From: Kribbella sp. CA-293567
Lineage (GTDB): Bacteria > Actinomycetota > Actinomycetes > Propionibacteriales > Kribbellaceae
Direction: 5' to 3'
DNA: 64,000 nt
NCBI RefSeq assembly: GCF_027627575.1
Contig: NZ_CP114065.1
Coordinates: 7,192,001 to 7,256,000, forward strand
The position numbers were made by a program, and so were the translations under genes. The notes beneath the pieces were generated by a model, which was not told where the DNA came from, made no database searches, and saw nothing but the letters and a program-made list of their open reading frames with translations. Shown piece after piece: positions 27,585 through 36,188 of this stretch (position 1 is the stretch's first letter; each line of letters starts with the position of its first letter).

Positions 27585-28370
27585 CTAGAGTCGGCGAGGA
27601 CGCGGCAGTACCAGCGGCGTACCGGTGAGCGGGTCGGCGATGACTTCGCAGGACAGGCCGAAGACCTCCTCGACCACCGCGGCCGTGACCACCTCAGCAG
27701 GGTTGCCTGAAGCAACTACCTTGCCGTGCTTCAGCGCGATCAGGTGATGCGCGTACCGCGCGGCCAGGTTGAGATCGTGCAGGACGAGCACGATCGTCTT
27801 GCCGCGGTCGCGGTTGAGGTCGTGCACCAGGTCGAGGATCTCCAGCTGGTGCGCCAGATCCAGGAACGTCGTCGGCTCGTCGAGCAGCATCGTCTCCGCG
27901 TCCTGCGCCAGCGCGAGCGCGATCCACACGCGTTGCCGCTGACCACCGGACAACTCGTCGAGGGAACGGTTCGCCAGATCCTCGGTGCCGGTGGCCTGCA
28001 ACGCCGCCGCGACCACCCGCTCGTCCTCCTTCGACCACTGCCGGAACCACCGCTGGTGCGGATGCCGCCCACGACCGACCAGGTCGGAGACCGTGATCCC
28101 GTCCGGTGCCACCGGCTGCTGCGGCAGCATGCCGAGCCTGGCCGCCAGCGCTCCGCCGGAGAGCTGAGCCAGGTCGGCGTCGTCCAGGTAGACGGCTCCG
28201 CCCTTCGGGGTGAGCAGCCGCGCCAGCCCCCGCAGCAAGGTGGACTTGCCGCAGGCGTTCGCGCCGACGATGACGGTGATCCGGCCGGCCGGGATCTCGA
28301 CGGACAGCTCCGAGACCACCGGCGTTCCGCCGTACGCCAGGGTCAGGTTCTCGGTCCGGAGTACGGGCAT
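27585..28370 (-). CDS. ABC importer ATP-binding protein (FecE/BtuD type), probable corrinoid uptake
   Basis: 261-residue ATPase of a class II metal-chelate importer. Walker A is VGANACGKSTLL, the signature is LSGGQRQRVWIALAL, Walker B is TMLLDEPTTFLDLAH and the switch His is in VLHDLN. The ATG at 28370 follows the permease stop by one base, with GGAGG upstream, so it is the last gene of the four-gene importer operon. Sequence alone would suggest siderophores. The cobalamin riboswitch at the head of the operon makes vitamin B12 or another corrinoid the better guess. Confidence 0.93.
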   Translation of the reverse strand: MPVLRTENLTLAYGGTPVVSELSVEIPAGRITVIVGANACGKSTLLRGLARLLTPKGGAVYLDDADLAQLSGGALAARLGMLPQQPVAPDGITVSDLVGRGRHPHQRWFRQWSKEDERVVAAALQATGTEDLANRSLDELSGGQRQRVWIALALAQDAETMLLDEPTTFLDLAHQLEILDLVHDLNRDRGKTIVLVLHDLNLAARYAHHLIALKHGKVVASGNPAEVVTAAVVEEVFGLSCEVIADPLTGTPLVLPRPRRL

Positions 28371-28371
28371 G

Positions 28372-29400
28372 TCAGCCTCCTCGCCCGACGCGGTTCGCGC
28401 GGGCCATCAGGATCAACAGGTATGGCGCACCGAGGAACGCGGTGACGATCCCCACCGGCAACGCGGTCGGCGCGAAGATCTCCCGGGCGACCAGATCCGC
28501 GGCCACCACCAGCAGCCCACCGATCGCTCCGGCCGCGAGCAGTCCCGCGACCCGCTCGGCGACCAGCCGCCGGGCGATCTGCGGGGCCACCAGCGCGACA
28601 AAGGCGATCGGGCCCGCCGCTGCGGTCGCCAGGGCGGCCAGGCCGACACCGATGGCGATCAGCAGTCCCCGCGACAGCTCCACCCGGCCGGCCAGAGTGC
28701 GCGCCAGGTCGTCGCCCAGTTCCAGCAATCGAAGTTGCCGCGACGAGGCCAGCGCAGCCGGGACCAGCACCAGCAGGCTGACGCCGATCAAGGTCGCGTG
28801 CGGCCAGCTCCTGCCTGCCAGGCTGCCGGCCAGCCACATCGTGGCGCTCCTGGCGGTGTAGATGTCGGCGAGGGTCAGCAGGTAGACAGTGATCGAACTG
28901 ACCATCGCGGTGATCCCGATCCCGACCAGCACCAACCGGTAGCCGGTGATGCCCTTCTTGTACGCGAGCAGATAGATGACGACGGCGGTCAGCACCGCTC
29001 CGATCAGCGCTCCGGCCGGCAGCCAGCCGGAGCCGGCGCCGATCACGGTGATCACCAGCACCGCGGCCAGCGCGGCACCGGAGTTGATCCCGATCAGGTC
29101 GGGGCTGACCAGCGGGTTGCGCGCCAGCCGCTGGAAGACGGCACCGGAGACACCGAACGCGACGCCCACTCCGATTGCCACCAGCACTCGTGGCAGCCGG
29201 TTGTTGACCACGACGTCGGTCAGGATCAGCGATCCGTTGCCGGCCAGCGTGTCCAGCACCTTCGGCAGCGGGATCTCGTAGTCGCCGATCGTCAGCGACA
29301 CCGCGCCGATCGCCGCCGTCGCCGTCAGCGCGACCACGGTCACCACGATGCTGGTCAGGTCGATCCGGGTGGAGACCGGCCCGATCCGCAGCGCCTTCAC
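28372..29400 (-). CDS. ABC importer permease (FecCD/BtuC type) 2
   Basis: 342-residue membrane permease of the FecCD family. The family motif VFQRLARNPLVSPDLIGINSG is seen near residue 90, with hydrophobic helices throughout and a C-terminal FAPTALPVGIVTAFLGAPYL. It starts GTG at 29400, overlapping the TGA of the first permease (GTGA). It probably forms a heterodimer with permease 1; two different permeases in one system are typical of Fec/Fep-type importers rather than the BtuC homodimer of E. coli. Confidence 0.93.
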   Translation of the reverse strand: MKALRIGPVSTRIDLTSIVVTVVALTATAAIGAVSLTIGDYEIPLPKVLDTLAGNGSLILTDVVVNNRLPRVLVAIGVGVAFGVSGAVFQRLARNPLVSPDLIGINSGAALAAVLVITVIGAGSGWLPAGALIGAVLTAVVIYLLAYKKGITGYRLVLVGIGITAMVSSITVYLLTLADIYTARSATMWLAGSLAGRSWPHATLIGVSLLVLVPAALASSRQLRLLELGDDLARTLAGRVELSRGLLIAIGVGLAALATAAAGPIAFVALVAPQIARRLVAERVAGLLAAGAIGGLLVVAADLVAREIFAPTALPVGIVTAFLGAPYLLILMARANRVGRGG

Positions 29401-30419
29401 AGCTCGGCCAGCTTCCGTCGGCGGACCAGCGCGATGAACAGCGGCGCACCGATCAGCGCGGTGACGATGCCGACCTGCAGCTCGTCCGGCCGGGCGACGA
29501 ACCGGCCGGCCACGTCGGCGAGCAGCAGCATCGTCGGAGCGAGGACCAGCGACCATGGCAGGATCCAGCGGTAGTCGGCGCCGACCAGCGCCCGAGCGAC
29601 GTGCGGTACGGCGAGGCCGACGAACGCGATCGGTCCGGCCATCGCGGTCGCCGTACCGGCAAGCAGCACGATCGCCAGAGCGGCCAGGACGCGGACCACA
29701 CCGACGCGGGTGCCGAGGCCGGCTGCCAGTTCCTCCCCGAGTGCGATCTGGTTCAGCGAACGGCCCAGCAACAGCGCCAAAACGGTGCCTATGGCAACGA
29801 ATGGCAGGCTCTGGACGACGATCCCACCGGTCGCCAGGGTGAGTGACCCGACCACCCAGAACCGGAACTCGTTCAGCGCGGTGAGATCCAGCAGGGTGAT
29901 CGCCGAGGTGACCGATCCGAGCAGCGCCGAGAACGCGGCACCGGCCAGTGCGAGCTTGACCGGAGTCGCGCCGCCCCGGCCGGCCGAACCGACCAGGTAG
30001 ACCACGACCGTGGCCACCAGCGCGCCACCCATCGCGAACCAGACATAGCCGGTCAACGACTGGACGCCGAGCAGCCCGATCGCCGCCACGATCGCCAGTG
30101 CCGCTCCGGCGTTGACGCCGAGGATGCCCGGATCGGCCAGCGGATTGCGGGTGATGCCCTGCATCACGGCACCGGCCAGGCCCAGCGCCATTCCGGCCAG
30201 CACGCCGACGGCGGTCCGCGGGAACCGCAGGTAGCGGATCACCCGGTCCGTGTCGGAGCCGGTGAAGTCGGCTGCCGCGACATACACGTCGTGAGGCCCG
30301 AACCACTGGTTGCCGGCCAGCATCGACAGCAGCACGGCGACCAGCAGCACGGCGACCGCCACCAGCAGACCGGCGGTTCGGGAGCCACCGTGCCGCAGCA
30401 GGGCCGGCTCGGACCTCAC
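29397..30419 (-). CDS. ABC importer permease (FecCD/BtuC type) 1
   Basis: 340-residue FecCD-family permease with the motif VMQGITRNPLADPGILGVNA and a C-terminal ARPDELQVGIVTALIGAPLF. About nine to ten membrane helices. The GTG start at 30419 overlaps the stop of the binding-protein gene (GTGA); longer starts would run into that gene. It is the first of two permeases in the riboswitch-headed operon and shares its overall fold with the second one, but the two are clearly diverged. Confidence 0.93.
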   Translation of the reverse strand: MRSEPALLRHGGSRTAGLLVAVAVLLVAVLLSMLAGNQWFGPHDVYVAAADFTGSDTDRVIRYLRFPRTAVGVLAGMALGLAGAVMQGITRNPLADPGILGVNAGAALAIVAAIGLLGVQSLTGYVWFAMGGALVATVVVYLVGSAGRGGATPVKLALAGAAFSALLGSVTSAITLLDLTALNEFRFWVVGSLTLATGGIVVQSLPFVAIGTVLALLLGRSLNQIALGEELAAGLGTRVGVVRVLAALAIVLLAGTATAMAGPIAFVGLAVPHVARALVGADYRWILPWSLVLAPTMLLLADVAGRFVARPDELQVGIVTALIGAPLFIALVRRRKLAEL

Positions 30420-31435
30420 TTGACCAGATCGGGGTGAATGATCCTGGCGATCAGCTCGGTCGACCCGGCGCCACGGACGCCGGCCGAGTGGTGGGCGAAC
30501 AGCCACGGCACGACGCGCTTGTTCCGCACCGACTTCAAGTTGGCGAAGGCAGGGTTGGCCAGCAGTTTCTGTACGTCGGGCTGCACCTTCGCCTCGGTCA
30601 GGTCGGCCTCACAGCAGCCGCTGATCAGGACGTAGTCGGGATCACGCTTGATGAACTCCTCGACGCTGATCTTCACGTTCCGCTTCGAGGTGAGGTCGGC
30701 GAACGCGTTCACCCCACCGGCCTGTCGGATCAGCACCGTGCCGAAGTCCGGGCCGCCGGACACCGTCAGGCCACCGCCCTCGAGGCCGGGCCGGAGGATC
30801 GCCACGGTCGGCCGGTCCGCGCCCTTCACCTTCGCCTCCACCGCCGCGATCCGCTGCTGCTGGTCGGCGATCACGGCCTCGGCCTTCTCGCCGGCACCGA
30901 ACAGCCTGCCGAGGTCGCGCAGATCGGCGTACACGTTGTCCATCGAGACCGTCGCCGGGTCGATCGCCTCGTCGCCCTTGCCGTCCGCGGTCGGGCAGAG
31001 CGGGCCGAAGATCCAGGTCTGGACACCGAGGTCCGCCAGGCTCTTGCGGGTGCCGAAACTGCCGTCGCTGCCGGCGCTGGCGAAGACGTCGTTGAAGCCG
31101 GAGAGCACGAAGTCCGGCTCCTGGCTGAGCAGTTCCTCGCGACTCGGCAGGTTCTGGTAGTACTTGCGGTCGCGCTGCGCCGCGGCGTACGCCGGCAGCA
31201 CCTCCGCGTCCAGGTACGCCGTACCGACCAGGCGGTCGGAGATCCCCAGCGCGTGCGCCATCTCGATGGCCGGCTGGTACGCCGCGAACACCCGCTTCGG
31301 CGGGCCGTCGACGGTGACGTCGACCCCGCAGTTCTTCACCGTCACCGCATCGGCGGCAGGCCCCGCTTGCGCGGCAGCTCCGCTACAGCCGGTGACCAGG
31401 GACAGTACGACAACAGCAGCAGCCAGCGTTTTCAC
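30416..31435 (-). CDS. ABC importer substrate-binding lipoprotein, probable corrinoid binding
   Basis: 339-residue lipoprotein of the periplasmic-binding family 2 (BtuF/FhuD fold). The signal VKTLAAAVVVLSLVTGCSG has a lipobox with Cys17. The mature protein has KRVFAAYQPAIEMAHALGIS, then REELLSQEPDFVLSGFND and FIKRDPDYVLISGCCEADL; the adjacent cysteines in GCC are unusual. GTG at 31435 has GGAGG six bases upstream. It is the first gene of the importer operon and lies directly downstream of a cobalamin riboswitch, so expression should fall when B12 is plentiful. Specificity for B12, cobinamide or another corrinoid is not resolved. Confidence 0.92.
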   Translation of the reverse strand: MKTLAAAVVVLSLVTGCSGAAAQAGPAADAVTVKNCGVDVTVDGPPKRVFAAYQPAIEMAHALGISDRLVGTAYLDAEVLPAYAAAQRDRKYYQNLPSREELLSQEPDFVLSGFNDVFASAGSDGSFGTRKSLADLGVQTWIFGPLCPTADGKGDEAIDPATVSMDNVYADLRDLGRLFGAGEKAEAVIADQQQRIAAVEAKVKGADRPTVAILRPGLEGGGLTVSGGPDFGTVLIRQAGGVNAFADLTSKRNVKISVEEFIKRDPDYVLISGCCEADLTEAKVQPDVQKLLANPAFANLKSVRNKRVVPWLFAHHSAGVRGAGSTELIARIIHPDLVK

Positions 31436-31469
31436 GCGCGCCTCCAGCACCTCGTGGACGGTGTGACAC

Positions 31470-31650
31470 GCCGTGGCCGGTCTCCTGGCTGACGGGTACC
31501 GCATCCCTGGGCCTGACCTTCCCAGCCGACTTAGGCCAGTGGTCTCCGTCTCCGGATCACCCAGGAACATCCCGATCACAGTGGCGAGGGCCGCACCGGC
31601 ATCACACCGGTTTCCCGAACACCACGACGCGGTAAAGGTAACCCACCTGC
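31470..31650 (-). promoter_or_regulatory. Cobalamin riboswitch
   Basis: Read on the minus strand, the region contains GGGAAACCGGTGTGATGCCG, then GCGGCCCTCGCCACTGTGAT and, further downstream, GTCAGCCAGGAGACCGGCC, whose core is the B12 box. These are the conserved blocks of the AdoCbl riboswitch, in order and with usual spacing. It ends about 35 bp before the binding-protein start. The exact 5' boundary is uncertain. It should switch off the four-gene ABC importer when cobalamin is abundant. Confidence 0.92.
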
Positions 31651-31709
31651 AACCTCGTCGCAGGAAGCGGCCCTGTCGTCCAGCCGGCACGGCTGCCGGC
31701 CGGGGCGCA

Positions 31710-32681
31710 TCAGCGGGTGTAGAGGCCGGACATGGCGAGGGCGAAGGCGACCATGTCGTCCTTGTCGGCGGTGCCGGCCGGGAGGGGGACGAGGTCGACG
31801 ATCTTGTCGGCGCCGACGCGGATGACGCCGCGGCCGCTGGCGGTGTCGATGTAACCCTCGTCGCCCAGCGGGACCGACTGGGAGGTCGCGGCCTTGCGGG
31901 TGGGGGCGATGACGGCTTCGGCGTCGGCCACTCGACGGACCGTGGAGTAGAGGACGCGGGTCCTGGTGATCCAGCCGCAGACGATGTCGCCCGCCTCGGT
32001 CTCACCGTCGCGGCGGATGGCCGCCTCGACGCCCATCGCGATCGCGGCGGACTTGGTGCCTCGCTCGCACTCCGGCCGGATGATCAGCGGCTCGCTGTCC
32101 GGCAACCCGTCGGCCTGCTGAGCCGCTTCCTCCCCCAGTACGACGTACTTCGCCAGCGTCGCGGGCGGTCCGCTGACCTTGAACAACTTGCCCTCCAGCA
32201 GGAACACCACGAACCGGCTGGTCCCGAAACCACCCTGGCCGATCGTCACCACCTTGGCAGCCTCGCCCTTGGTCGCCTCGTAGGCCTTCCGCGCCGCAGC
32301 GAGGTCTGCCGGGGTCGACGGGAAGACAGAGGTGCCGACTCGCAGTACGGGACCGCTGGCACTCGTGCTGAGCCTCAACTGGCACACGTCGTACGACGGG
32401 AACCCGAACTCCGCGGGCGCCGGCTTCAGCTGAATCTGTACGGCGGGGGCGGCCAGGGCGCTCTGCACGAGCGTCTGGTCCATTCGCGTGCACAGGGTGT
32501 CTGCCACCTTCGCGGTGGGCGGGCTGCTGGGCGTCTCGCTCGGCGTAGGTGTGGTCTCGGTCGGAGTCGTGCTGATGGAGACGAGTGGCGGCACGCTAGG
32601 AGCGGTCTCGCCGCCAGGACCGCCGCAGCCGGCCAGGAGCGCAGTACTGCCGAGCAGAGCTACTACCGAGCGGGTACGCAT
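31710..32681 (-). CDS. Putative lipoprotein of unknown function
   Basis: 323 residues starting MRTRSVVALLGSTALLAGCG, a lipoprotein signal with the lipid-modified Cys at 19. A Thr/Pro/Ser linker (~25-60) is followed by an outer domain with scattered cysteines (LCTRMDQ, DVCQLRL, RPECERG, IVCGWI), possibly a DUF3558-like fold. No enzyme motif. It starts at 32681, only 11 bp from the end of the MFS gene on the same strand, so it is likely co-transcribed with the exporter. The longer frame upstream is antisense noise. Confidence 0.75.
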   Translation of the reverse strand: MRTRSVVALLGSTALLAGCGGPGGETAPSVPPLVSISTTPTETTPTPSETPSSPPTAKVADTLCTRMDQTLVQSALAAPAVQIQLKPAPAEFGFPSYDVCQLRLSTSASGPVLRVGTSVFPSTPADLAAARKAYEATKGEAAKVVTIGQGGFGTSRFVVFLLEGKLFKVSGPPATLAKYVVLGEEAAQQADGLPDSEPLIIRPECERGTKSAAIAMGVEAAIRRDGETEAGDIVCGWITRTRVLYSTVRRVADAEAVIAPTRKAATSQSVPLGDEGYIDTASGRGVIRVGADKIVDLVPLPAGTADKDDMVAFALAMSGLYTR

Positions 32682-32692
32682 GGTGACAGAGC

Positions 32693-33997
32693 CTACGTCT
32701 TGGACCCAGGTCCTGGCTCGGTGCGAAGTTCGCGCTCGCGGACGGCGTGCTCGTCGGTGCGGGAGTCGTAACGCCAGAACTCGTTCAGCCAGACCGCCGT
32801 GCCGACCACCCCCACGACGCAGAGCGCTCCACCGCTGACGATCGCCGTCCGGACGCTGGTGGCGTCGGCCACCAGACCGGAGCGGGCCTGACCGCCGAGC
32901 GGCCCGAGGGAGTAGCCGAGCATCTCGATCCCGGCCAGCCGGCCGCGCATCTCGTCGGGGATGGTCTGGTTCCAGATCACCGACCGGAACAGCACCGAGA
33001 TCATGTCGGCGCCCCCGGCGATCGCGAAGAAGCCGACCGCGAACCAGATGTTCGGCGCCAGCCCCGCGATGCCGACCGACGCGCCCCAGACCATGGTCGC
33101 GATCACCACCGCCCGGCCCTGGTGGTGCACGCGTCTGGCCCAGCCGCTGGTCAGGCTGGCGCACATCGCGCCGATCGCCTCGGCGCTGTAGAGCAGCCCC
33201 AGCAGCTTCGGTTCCTTCAGGATCTCGGTCGCGAAGGCCGGGAACAGCACGATCGGCATCGCCAGGAACATCCCGACCATGTCGACCAGATAGGTGGCCA
33301 GCAGGTCCTTGCGGCGATAGGCGTAGCTGATCCCCTCGCCGATCCCGCGCAGGCTCGGCGGTCTGCTGTGCTCACTGGTCTTGTACGACCCCAGCCCGGC
33401 GTACAGGACGGTCGCGATCACCAGGCCGGCCAGCTCGATCGCGAACGCCCAGGTCACCCCCGCCGTGCCGACCAGTACGCCGCCCAGCGCGGGGCCGGCC
33501 AGCTGGCCGACCTGCATCGTCACCGAGGTCAGCGCGACCGCGGCGGCCATCTCGTCGTGCTTGACCACTCGCGGGAACAACGCCTCGCGGCTCGGCCGCT
33601 GCAGCGAGGTGGCGATCGCGTTGAGAGCGCCACAGACGTAGATCAGCCAGATCTGCGGGTTGGACAGCAGCGAGTTGGCCAGCATCAGCGAGCAGATCGC
33701 CGCCTGCGCGACGCCGGTCGCGATCAGCATCTTGCGGCGATCGACGTGATCGGCCAGCGCACCGCCGTACAGGCCGAAGACGACCAGCGGGACGATCGTC
33801 ACCAGCCCCATCGCGCCGACCGCGAAGTTGGAGCCGGTCAACTGATAGAGCTGGTACGGCAACGCCACGTAACCGACCATGCCGCCGAGGAAGAAGACCG
33901 AGCCCGAGATCACCAGGATCCGGAAGTCCCGCGACCCGCGCCACGGGGTCAGATCGATCTTCAGCCGGTCCAGCCGGGTCCGGAAACTTGTTGCCAC
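32693..33997 (-). CDS. MFS transporter (exporter-type)
   Basis: 434 residues with 12 expected membrane helices, of the MFS exporter group that includes enterobactin exporter EntS. Motif A is seen in LYGGALADHVDRRKMLIATG and a second cytoplasmic-loop motif in ALNAIATSLQRPSREALFPR. Start is uncertain: GTG at 33997 or 34003. It is divergent from a lectin-like gene remnant, whose ATG (34004) lies only 6 bp from this start. The transported compound is unknown. Confidence 0.88.
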   Translation of the reverse strand: MATSFRTRLDRLKIDLTPWRGSRDFRILVISGSVFFLGGMVGYVALPYQLYQLTGSNFAVGAMGLVTIVPLVVFGLYGGALADHVDRRKMLIATGVAQAAICSLMLANSLLSNPQIWLIYVCGALNAIATSLQRPSREALFPRVVKHDEMAAAVALTSVTMQVGQLAGPALGGVLVGTAGVTWAFAIELAGLVIATVLYAGLGSYKTSEHSRPPSLRGIGEGISYAYRRKDLLATYLVDMVGMFLAMPIVLFPAFATEILKEPKLLGLLYSAEAIGAMCASLTSGWARRVHHQGRAVVIATMVWGASVGIAGLAPNIWFAVGFFAIAGGADMISVLFRSVIWNQTIPDEMRGRLAGIEMLGYSLGPLGGQARSGLVADATSVRTAIVSGGALCVVGVVGTAVWLNEFWRYDSRTDEHAVRERELRTEPGPGSKT

Positions 33998-34003
33998 TGG
34001 CAC

Positions 34004-34156
34004 ATGGTGACACTCGAAGTGACCCTTGGACGAACCTGTTTCGCCTCTACTGTCACCAACCGCAAGGCCTCGACCATCGTCATGCAGAAGGACGGCAACC
34101 TGGCCGTCATCTCCGGCCGTACGCCGGTCTGGGCGATTGGCACCGGCGGCCGCTGA
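34004..34156 (+). pseudogene. Remnant of a bulb-lectin-like gene
   Basis: A 50-codon frame whose last ~32 residues (STIVMQKDGNLAVISGRTPV, ending WAIGTGGR) resemble LVMEKDGGLSIVHGRTKYW of the intact lectin-like protein encoded 124 bp downstream. It has no signal peptide and abuts the MFS start codon, so it appears to be a broken, partial copy of its neighbour. It could in principle still be translated as a small protein. Confidence 0.55.
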
Positions 34157-34174
34157 CCCTGCCGCGGCCGGCGG

Positions 34175-34202
34175 CCACTGTTGCAGGTAGCTGCAATAGT
34201 GG
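34175..34202. promoter_or_regulatory. Operator-like palindrome upstream of lectin-like gene
   Basis: CCACTGTTGCAG-GTAG-CTGCAATAGTGG: 12-bp arms with one mismatch, 79 bp before the ATG of the secreted lectin-like gene. The length and symmetry fit a dimeric repressor site; a terminator for the lectin remnant is the alternative. Confidence 0.5.
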
Positions 34203-34280
34203 CTGCCGACCCAACGCGGGACCCCCTTTCTTGTGTCTAACTCATAGAGAGCTTTCTTCGACCAAAGGGGACCCACCCGC

Positions 34281-35084
34281 ATGATCAAGACCACACTGCG
34301 CTCCGTCGCCACACTCGCTGCGGCCGTGGCCACCGTCGCCACCGGCACTGCGCTGACGACCGCGCCGGCGCAGGCAGCCACCACCTCCAGCGTCTCCAGC
34401 GCCGCAACCACGGCGATCTCCAACACTCTGCTGCCCGGCCAGCGGCTGCTGTCGGGGCAGTACATCCGCTCCACGGATCGCCAGTGGACACTGGTGATGC
34501 GCGCGACCGGCAACGTCGAACTGGTCAGGACCGGGACCGGCAGGGTGTGGGAGACCGGCACCGCCCGCGCGGGGTCCGTCCTGGTGATGGAGAAGGACGG
34601 TGGCCTCAGCATCGTCCACGGCCGGACGAAGTACTGGATCGGTGGCGCGAAGGCCAGCCCGAACGCCAAGCTCGTGCTGCCGACCGACGGCCTGCTGACG
34701 ATCCAGAACACGGCCGGCCGATCGGTCTGGAACTACAAGATGATCATCGAGACGATGTCACCGGGCAGCCGGATCTACTCCCCGGGCGGCAGTTGGGGCC
34801 CGGTGGTGCTGTTCTCCCGCAGCCGGGTCTACTCGCTGCAGATGCGCCCGACCGGCGCTCTGCAACTGCTGCAGAACAACAAGACCGTACTGTGGACGGC
34901 GCCGTACAAGCCGTTCGTGGACTACTGGGCCTTCCTCTCCCCGGCCGGCACCTTCGGCGTCGAGGAGACCTTCGGCTCACCCTGGGCGATCGTCACCAAG
35001 AAGCCCGGTACCGTCCTGCAGCTCCGCGACGACGGCAAGCTGCTGCTGATCCACGGCCGTACCGTGGTCAAGGCCCTGCACTGA
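34281..35084 (+). CDS. Secreted bulb-type lectin-like protein
   Basis: 267 residues with a Sec signal peptide (MIKTTLRSVATLAAAVATVA, cut after PAQA). The mature part has repeated beta-prism-like strands with the pattern LVMEKDGGLSIVHGRTKYW, YSLQMRPTGALQLLQNNKTV and LQLRDDGKLLLIHGRTVV, reminiscent of bulb-type mannose lectins, whose QxDxNxVxY sugar site is only loosely kept here. Likely a carbohydrate-binding or adhesion protein. An AAAGGGGA box precedes the ATG. A partial copy lies just upstream (34004-34156). Confidence 0.75.
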   Translation: MIKTTLRSVATLAAAVATVATGTALTTAPAQAATTSSVSSAATTAISNTLLPGQRLLSGQYIRSTDRQWTLVMRATGNVELVRTGTGRVWETGTARAGSVLVMEKDGGLSIVHGRTKYWIGGAKASPNAKLVLPTDGLLTIQNTAGRSVWNYKMIIETMSPGSRIYSPGGSWGPVVLFSRSRVYSLQMRPTGALQLLQNNKTVLWTAPYKPFVDYWAFLSPAGTFGVEETFGSPWAIVTKKPGTVLQLRDDGKLLLIHGRTVVKALH

Positions 35085-35099
35085 CCCTCGGTGGTTCTC

Positions 35100-35498
35100 T
35101 CAGTGCTCGAAGAGCGGAAGTAGTTCGGTCAGGTCCGTGCGTTCCCCCGACGCGCGGACCTTTCCGGTGGCGCGGGCGGCCGCCCAGGTGATCCGTCCCA
35201 GCGCGAGGTCGATCCACATCTCGGCGGGCATCTCGATCACCGCCTTCGGCGTACCGCGGGTGTGGCGTGGACCCTCGATGCACTGCACCGCGCCGTACGG
35301 CGGGACGCGTACCTCCACCGCGTGGCCGGGCGCCTTGGCGACCAGAAGCTTCAGCAGCTCCTTCACCAGCAGCTTGAGTTCCGCCCGGCCGGCCTCGCCG
35401 TCGTCGTACGAGCGCAGCGCTTCGTCCATCTCCACAGGCGGAAAGGGTACGCGGGTTTCGCCGACGCCCCCTTCGTACCCGATAATCGAGAAGCGCAC
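35100..35498 (-). CDS. Sterol-carrier (SCP2-like) family protein
   Basis: Up to 132 residues. The conserved core is VEVRVPPYGAVQCIEGPRHT followed by TPKAVIEMPAEMWIDLALGR, typical of the small actinobacterial sterol-carrier family proteins, which resemble the maleylpyruvate isomerase/SCP2 fold. No enzyme residues are evident; a lipid- or ligand-binding role is assumed from the family. Start is uncertain: GTG at 35498 leaves only 23 bp to the divergent gene at 35522; GTG at 35435 would leave room for a promoter. Confidence 0.75.
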   Translation of the reverse strand: MRFSIIGYEGGVGETRVPFPPVEMDEALRSYDDGEAGRAELKLLVKELLKLLVAKAPGHAVEVRVPPYGAVQCIEGPRHTRGTPKAVIEMPAEMWIDLALGRITWAAARATGKVRASGERTDLTELLPLFEH

Positions 35499-35521
35499 CG
35501 AGACGCGGAAGTGAGGTCGGG

Positions 35522-36148
35522 ATGCTCACGCCCAGGCACCAGGCGCTGCTGGCGACACTTGCGGGAATGACCGTCGGGGTGGCCGTCTTCGGCACCGTTC
35601 TGGCGATCAACGGCAACTTCTCCGGCGACGACCCAGCCGCCACCAAGGTGGTCGCCAGTCAGCCGACTCAGACCCCCACCAGTGGCGACGGTCTGCAGGC
35701 CGATTCGCTCCAGTTCTCCTCCCAGCCCTTCGGGGCCGACAACGCGCCGGCGACCGCCGAGGTGCCGTCGACCTGGAAGAGCAGCAGCGGCGGCACCAGA
35801 CCGAGGTACGTCGATCCGACCGGGGTCTGGCAGATCCGGTTCGACACCCGGGGCAGCAGCCAGTCGCCGGACCAGCTGGTCGACAACCGCGCCCGCAGCA
35901 TCGAGGAGCGCGACCTCAAGGTGATCAGCCGCGACAACGGCACCCTGATCTACACCTACACGGACCAGACCCGCGGTCCGCGGATGGGGCTTTCCAGCTT
36001 CCGGCCCAGCGAGGACGGCAAGCGCACGCTGGTCGAGATCACCGTCGGCGGCCGCCCGCAGGACGAGGCCGGCCTCCGGACCGTCCTCCAGCGCGCCACC
36101 GACAGCCTGCAGCTCAGTGCGGGCGCGGGCGACACGAGGCCCAACTAG
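35522..36148 (+). CDS. Membrane-anchored protein of unknown function
   Basis: 208 residues: MLTPRHQALLATLAGMTVGV begins an N-terminal membrane anchor (~8-30), followed by a Thr/Ser/Gln-rich linker and an extracytoplasmic domain (~75-200) containing WQIRFDTRGSSQSPDQLV and LIYTYTDQTRGPRMGLSSF. No family recognised. A GAGG box lies before the ATG. It is tightly divergent from the SCP2-like gene and convergent with the TAP-type hydrolase gene. Confidence 0.75.
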   Translation: MLTPRHQALLATLAGMTVGVAVFGTVLAINGNFSGDDPAATKVVASQPTQTPTSGDGLQADSLQFSSQPFGADNAPATAEVPSTWKSSSGGTRPRYVDPTGVWQIRFDTRGSSQSPDQLVDNRARSIEERDLKVISRDNGTLIYTYTDQTRGPRMGLSSFRPSEDGKRTLVEITVGGRPQDEAGLRTVLQRATDSLQLSAGAGDTRPN

Positions 36149-36188
36149 CGCGCGGTACCGCGGCGCCGGCGCGGGGCCGGCGTACCGA

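Noticed and set aside
28210-29574. Long plus-strand frame antisense to the ABC permeases
   Set aside because: Low-complexity Gln/Asp/Arg translation; the reverse strand has clear FecCD permeases with coupled starts.
27585-31435. Siderophore importer
   Set aside because: The protein family allows it, but the cobalamin riboswitch at the operon head points to corrinoids; no iron box or siderophore genes were seen nearby.
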